Source: Streptomyces rubellomurinus
GTDB taxonomy: Bacteria; Actinomycetota; Actinomycetes; Streptomycetales; Streptomycetaceae
DNA: 19,369 nucleotides
Direction of reading: 5' to 3'
Assembly (NCBI RefSeq): GCF_000961885.1
Contig: NZ_JZKH01000119.1
Span: 1-19,369 of the forward strand
In this document: positions 16,424 through 19,369 of the stretch, one piece after another
Layout of the letters: each line of letters starts with the position of its first letter
Numbering within the stretch: position 1 is the first letter of the stretch
Notes under the pieces: generated by a model
Databases searched by the model: none
Told to the model about the DNA's origin: nothing
Seen by the model: the letters and a program-made list of their open reading frames with translations, nothing else
Position numbers and translations under genes: made by a program

Positions 16424-16441
16424 CAGTACCGCTCGGTACTG
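16424..16441. promoter_or_regulatory. Palindrome upstream of disA (operator candidate)
   Basis: CAGTACCG-CT-CGGTACTG is a perfect 8-bp-arm dyad, 74-91 bp upstream of the disA start. On the minus strand it overlaps a possible -10 (TACTGA) 19 bp after a TTGGCC -35-like hexamer. A weaker dyad AGACT-N6-AGTCT (16457-16472) is adjacent. It is compact and symmetric enough to be a dimer binding site; no known regulator matched. Confidence 0.45.
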
Positions 16442-16500
16442 CCTTCTGGCCAATGAGACTGGGGAAAGTCTAACTGCGTGCGGCTTCGGCAGGGCTTGGG

Positions 16501-18012
16501 TCAGCGCAGTTCGTCGGAGTCGAGCGGCTCCCAGCCGTCCATCAGCTCGTCGGGGTGGGCCGCGACCCGGGGTGCGCGGGGGGCCGGAGGGGCCGACGAG
16601 GCCTCACCCCGTGCTTCCCCGCGCGGCTTGGCGGCCGAGCGGCGGCGGCCCGGGATGGCCCGCAGCGCCTCGCCGATGTCGGCCACCTCCACCACCTTCA
16701 TGCCCGGGGGCACCTTGCCCGGGTCCGGCGGCACCAGGGCGTGGGTGAAGCCCAGCCGGTGCGCCTCGGCGAGCCGGCGCTGCACGCCCGTCACCCGCCG
16801 CACCTCGCCCGCCAGGCCGACCTCGCCGATCGCCACCAGGTTGCTGGGCAGCGGGGTGTCGGTGGAGGAGCTGGCCACCGCGAGCGCCACCGCGAGGTCG
16901 GCGGACGGCTCGGAGAGCTTCACCCCGCCGACCGTCGCGGTGTAGATGTCCTGCTTGCCGAGCTTCACGCCGCCGTGCCGCTCGACCACGGCCAGGATCA
17001 TCGCGATCCGGGGCGACTCCAGGCCCGAGGTGGTGCGGCGCGGGGAGGGGATCTGCGAATCCACCATCAGCGCCTGCACCTCGGCCACCAGCGGGCGCTT
17101 GCCCTCCAGGGTGACGGTGAGGCAGGTGCCCGGGACGGGCTTGTCACGCCGGGTCAGGAAGAGGCCGGACGGATCGGCCAGGCCGACGATGCCCTCGTCG
17201 TGCAGCTCGAAGCAGCCCACCTCGTCGGTGGCGCCGTAGCGGTTCTTGACCCCGCGGATCAGCCGCAGCCTGGCGTGCCGGTCGCCCTCGAAGCTCAGCA
17301 CCACGTCCACCAGGTGCTCCAGCAGGCGCGGGCCGGCGATCTGGCCGTCCTTGGTGACGTGGCCGACCAGCAGGGTGGCCATGCCGCGCTCCTTGGACGC
17401 CCGGATCAGCGCGCCCGCCACCTCGCGGACCTGGGCCGGGCCGCCGGGGGCGCCGTCCAGCTCGGCGGAGGCGATGGTCTGCACCGAGTCCAGGATCAGC
17501 AGGCCGGGGTTGACCGCCTCGATGTGGCCGAGCACGGCGCCGAGGTCCTGCTCGGCGGCGAGGTAGAGGTGCTCGGAGAGCGCGTCGATCCGGTCGGCGC
17601 GCAGCCGGACCTGGCCGGCCGACTCCTCGCCGGTGACGTAGAGGGTGCGGTGCTGCGCGGTGGCCGCCTTGGCGGCGACGTCCAGGAGCAGCGTGGACTT
17701 GCCGACGCCGGGCTCGCCGGCCAGCAGCACCACCGCGCCGGGGACCAGCCCGCCGCCGAGCACCCGGTCCAGCTCCGGCACGCCCGTCGAACGGGCCGTC
17801 GCGACCTGGCCGTCCACCTGGGCGATCGGACGGGCGGGCGCGCTGACCGGGCCGGCGGCGGTGGTGCGGATCGGCACCGCGCCGTACTCCTCGACCGTGC
17901 CCCAGGCGTTGCACTCCGGGCAGCGGCCGACCCACTTGGGCAGCTGGTTGCCGCACTCGGTGCAGCGGTAGGCCGGGCGCGGCTTGGCGGTGGTCTTGGA
18001 ACGCGGAGGCAT
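16501..18012 (-). CDS. radA: DNA repair protein RadA (Sms), branch-migration ATPase
   Basis: A 503-residue RecA-like ATPase that processes recombination intermediates. The N-terminal zinc finger is C17-x2-C20-x10-C31-x2-C34 (CTECGNQLPKWVGRCPECNA). Walker A is GEPGVGKST (99-107) and Walker B LLILD (171-175). The RadA-specific KNRYG motif is at 256-260. The Lon-like C-terminal domain follows (about 290-450, including IYTATVGGVKLSEPSADLAVALAVASS), as in all RadA. After about 450 there is an Ala/Pro/Arg extension ending in an acidic stretch, longer than in E. coli. ATG 18012 gives the usual start and lies 7 nt after TACCGT on the same strand; the frame stays open to 18342 but without family similarity. 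Upstream of disA, with which it likely cooperates. Confidence 0.96.
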   Translation of the reverse strand: MPPRSKTTAKPRPAYRCTECGNQLPKWVGRCPECNAWGTVEEYGAVPIRTTAAGPVSAPARPIAQVDGQVATARSTGVPELDRVLGGGLVPGAVVLLAGEPGVGKSTLLLDVAAKAATAQHRTLYVTGEESAGQVRLRADRIDALSEHLYLAAEQDLGAVLGHIEAVNPGLLILDSVQTIASAELDGAPGGPAQVREVAGALIRASKERGMATLLVGHVTKDGQIAGPRLLEHLVDVVLSFEGDRHARLRLIRGVKNRYGATDEVGCFELHDEGIVGLADPSGLFLTRRDKPVPGTCLTVTLEGKRPLVAEVQALMVDSQIPSPRRTTSGLESPRIAMILAVVERHGGVKLGKQDIYTATVGGVKLSEPSADLAVALAVASSSTDTPLPSNLVAIGEVGLAGEVRRVTGVQRRLAEAHRLGFTHALVPPDPGKVPPGMKVVEVADIGEALRAIPGRRRSAAKPRGEARGEASSAPPAPRAPRVAAHPDELMDGWEPLDSDELR

Positions 18013-18019
18013 GCGGCCC

Positions 18020-18025
18020 ACGGTA
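18020..18025 (-). promoter_or_regulatory. Candidate -10 of a leaderless radA mRNA
   Basis: On the minus strand TACCGT fits TAnnnT and ends 7 nt before ATG 18012. No Shine-Dalgarno is visible (GGGCCGC precedes the ATG). Confidence 0.5.
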
Positions 18026-18061
18026 GCGGCTGGGTCCGACAGCGGCGGGGTGGTCGGTGGT

Positions 18062-18089
18062 GCGGGAGGGTGGTGACGCGGGAGGGTGG
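18062..18089 (+). repeat. 12-bp direct repeat upstream of radA
   Basis: GCGGGAGGGTGG occurs at 18062-18073 and 18078-18089, a 16-bp period, in the divergent radA/sigma-like control region. The two copies supply four GGG runs (spacings 1, 9, 1), a marginal G-quadruplex candidate; alternatively, paired protein-binding sites. Confidence 0.5.
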
Positions 18090-18192
18090 CGGGCGCCAGA
18101 GGGCGCGCCGGGCAACCACACAGATGGGCGATGTTGTTACCCGAAAGAAGTACATACGCGCCGAATGGCGGGGCCCGGGTGTCCGGTGAACC

Positions 18193-18198
18193 TACCTT
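18193..18198 (+). promoter_or_regulatory. Candidate -10 of a leaderless mRNA for the sigma-like gene
   Basis: TACCTT fits TAnnnT and ends 7 nt before GTG 18206. Only GGACGG lies between, too close for a normal ribosome site. No clear -35. Confidence 0.5.
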
Positions 18199-18205
18199 CG
18201 GACGG

Positions 18206-19369
18206 GTGACGACGCGTATCGAAGGGACGCCGGGCGCCGCCGGAGTGCGGACCGGCGCCGGGACGCCGGCGCGGGGCGCCGCCGGGACGCGGGCCGAGGC
18301 CGTGCTCGCGGCGTACGACCGGCAGGTGGACGGGCTGTTCACCTACTGCCTCTCGGTGCTGTGCGAGCACGACGCCGCCGCCGACGCCCTGCGCGAGGTC
18401 CGCGCACTGGCACGGCGGCACGGCACCCGGCTCGCCGAGCCCGGACTGCTCCGGGCCTGGCTGTTCTCGCTGGCCCGGTACTGCTGCCTGCGGCGGCTCG
18501 CGGACGGGGCCGGCCGGGAGCCCGACCCGGAGCTGCCGGAGGCCGAGGCGGCCCGGCGGCGGCGCGAACTGGCCTCGCTCGCCTGGCCGGAGGCGGCCGG
18601 CACCGACCCGGAGCAGCGGGAGGCGCTGGAGCTGTCGGTGCGGCACCGGCTGACCCCGCTGGAGGTCGCGGCGGTGCTGGGCCTGCCGTTCGAGCGGGCC
18701 CGGGCGCTGCTCGCGGGCGCCGAGGCGGAGGTGGCCCGGACCAGGTCGGCGCTGCTGGTGCTCGGCGTGGGCAGCTGCCCGGAGCTGGACCGGCTCGGCG
18801 GGGCCGGGGCGGAGTCCTGGCGGGACTGGGTGCTCGGGCCGGCGCTGCGGCGGGAGCTGGTGCAGCACGTGGTGGACTGCCCGACCTGCCGGGGGACGGC
18901 GGAGCGGGTGGCCGGGGAGGCGGCGGAGGGCCCGGCCGGACTGTCGGGCCTGGCGCTGCTGACGGCGCCGGCGGCGGAGGTCGCGTTCCCGCCGGTGGCG
19001 GGCGGCCCGGCGACCGGGGCGCGGGGGGTCGAGCCGGGGCTGCGCTTCGACCAGGGCGGCTTCCCCCGGCACCGGGCGCCGGACGCCGGCCGGGGGCTGG
19101 CGGTCCGGCGGCGGGTGGTGACCACCGGGGTGCTCGCGGCCGTCCTGGCGGCGCCGGTGGTCGCGTTGTGGGCCGGGCACCGGGGCGGCGACGGGGCGGG
19201 GGCGGCGGCCTCGGTGTCGGCGGTGCGGGTGGACGAGGGCGGACGGCCGGGCGGGCAGCGGCCGCAGTCGGGGGCGGCCGACGCGGGCGGTGCCGGGGCG
19301 GGGCGGCCGGGCTCCGGGGTGCCGGGGCTGGAGTTGGCCGGGGCCGGGCCGGGCGGGGGCGGGGTGGGT
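18206..19369 (+). CDS. Sigma-like / zinc-finger / transmembrane fusion protein (3' end outside window)
   Basis: GTG 18206 opens 388 codons without a stop to the window end. After a disordered 30 residues, 36-100 resemble ECF sigma region 2 (YDRQVDGLFTYCLSVLCEHD, LRAWLFSLARYCCLRRL), although the usual acidic DAEDLVQE core-binding stretch is diverged. Residues 149-176 resemble region 4 HTH (LTPLEVAAVLGLPFERARAL). Then comes H221-x3-C225-x2-C228, the motif of zinc-finger anti-sigma factors. A helix at about 304-322 (VVTTGVLAAVLAAPVVALWAG) should cross the membrane, with an Arg-rich inner flank; beyond it is Gly/Ala-rich. From memory, streptomycete homologues beside radA are labelled BACON-domain proteins; that domain would lie beyond the edge. 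A membrane-tethered regulator is inferred, not proven. Confidence 0.8.
   Translation, partial: MTTRIEGTPGAAGVRTGAGTPARGAAGTRAEAVLAAYDRQVDGLFTYCLSVLCEHDAAADALREVRALARRHGTRLAEPGLLRAWLFSLARYCCLRRLADGAGREPDPELPEAEAARRRRELASLAWPEAAGTDPEQREALELSVRHRLTPLEVAAVLGLPFERARALLAGAEAEVARTRSALLVLGVGSCPELDRLGGAGAESWRDWVLGPALRRELVQHVVDCPTCRGTAERVAGEAAEGPAGLSGLALLTAPAAEVAFPPVAGGPATGARGVEPGLRFDQGGFPRHRAPDAGRGLAVRRRVVTTGVLAAVLAAPVVALWAGHRGGDGAGAAASVSAVRVDEGGRPGGQRPQSGAADAGGAGAGRPGSGVPGLELAGAGPGGGGVG

Noticed and set aside
18013..18342. N-terminal extension of RadA up to 18342
   Set aside because: RadA proteins begin just before the zinc finger, as from ATG 18012; the extension runs back across the divergent gene's start and promoter.

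Overview
The window is chromosomal DNA of very high G+C content from a high-GC actinobacterium, almost certainly Streptomycetaceae (Streptomyces or Kitasatospora). The evidence is codon usage with G/C third positions, GTG and TTG starts, U-poor hairpin terminators, and the products Lsr2, ClpC, DisA, short-form ArgA and MutY. From memory, the core order lysS-lsr2-clpC ... mutY-membrane protein-disA-radA, with the same relative strands, is also found in Mycobacterium tuberculosis (about Rv3598c down to Rv3585). This is therefore a conserved housekeeping neighbourhood with lineage-specific insertions, not an obvious mobile island. I saw no tRNA, rRNA, CRISPR array, insertion sequence or attachment site.

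Left part (1-6656, all + strand): the end of an upstream reading frame and its terminator; lysS; a 39-residue membrane micro-protein sharing lysS's 3' end; a 20-bp-stem terminator; a BlaI/MecI-type repressor followed 10 bp later by a short ArgA-like N-acetyltransferase; lsr2; a long leader region with a strong ClgR-box candidate; clpC and its UUCG-loop terminator.

Middle part (6657-13194): two exported-protein genes, an InhA-type M6 metalloprotease and a membrane-anchored M23 (LytM-type) endopeptidase. A divergent TetR / 14-TM drug-efflux pair follows, sharing a control region with good -35/-10 elements and nested inverted repeats. The efflux gene converges on mutY, and the two are separated by a perfect 58-bp palindrome.

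Right part (13191-19369): mutY (-), a membrane-anchored Gly/Ser-linker protein (+), disA (-), radA (-), and, divergent from radA, the start of a large gene that runs off the window. That gene fuses a sigma-factor-like N-terminus, a zinc-finger anti-sigma-like motif and a transmembrane helix.

Genes working together: RadA and DisA link DNA branch processing to c-di-AMP synthesis, and MutY handles 8-oxoG:A mismatches, so the right part is a genome-integrity block. LysRS, Lsr2 and ClpC form a translation / nucleoid / proteolysis block.

The main structural observation is that six starts (lysS, blaI-like, argA, the 14302 protein, radA, the sigma-like gene) have a TAnnnT -10 hexamer ending only 6-9 nt before the start codon, as expected of leaderless mRNAs. 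lsr2, clpC, disA, mutY and others carry Shine-Dalgarno sequences instead. The lsr2 Shine-Dalgarno is predicted to be buried in a 12-bp leader hairpin. No finding amounts to a proven new system. The best candidates are the sigma/zinc-finger/TM fusion, the lsr2 leader, the leaderless set, and the palindrome upstream of disA.
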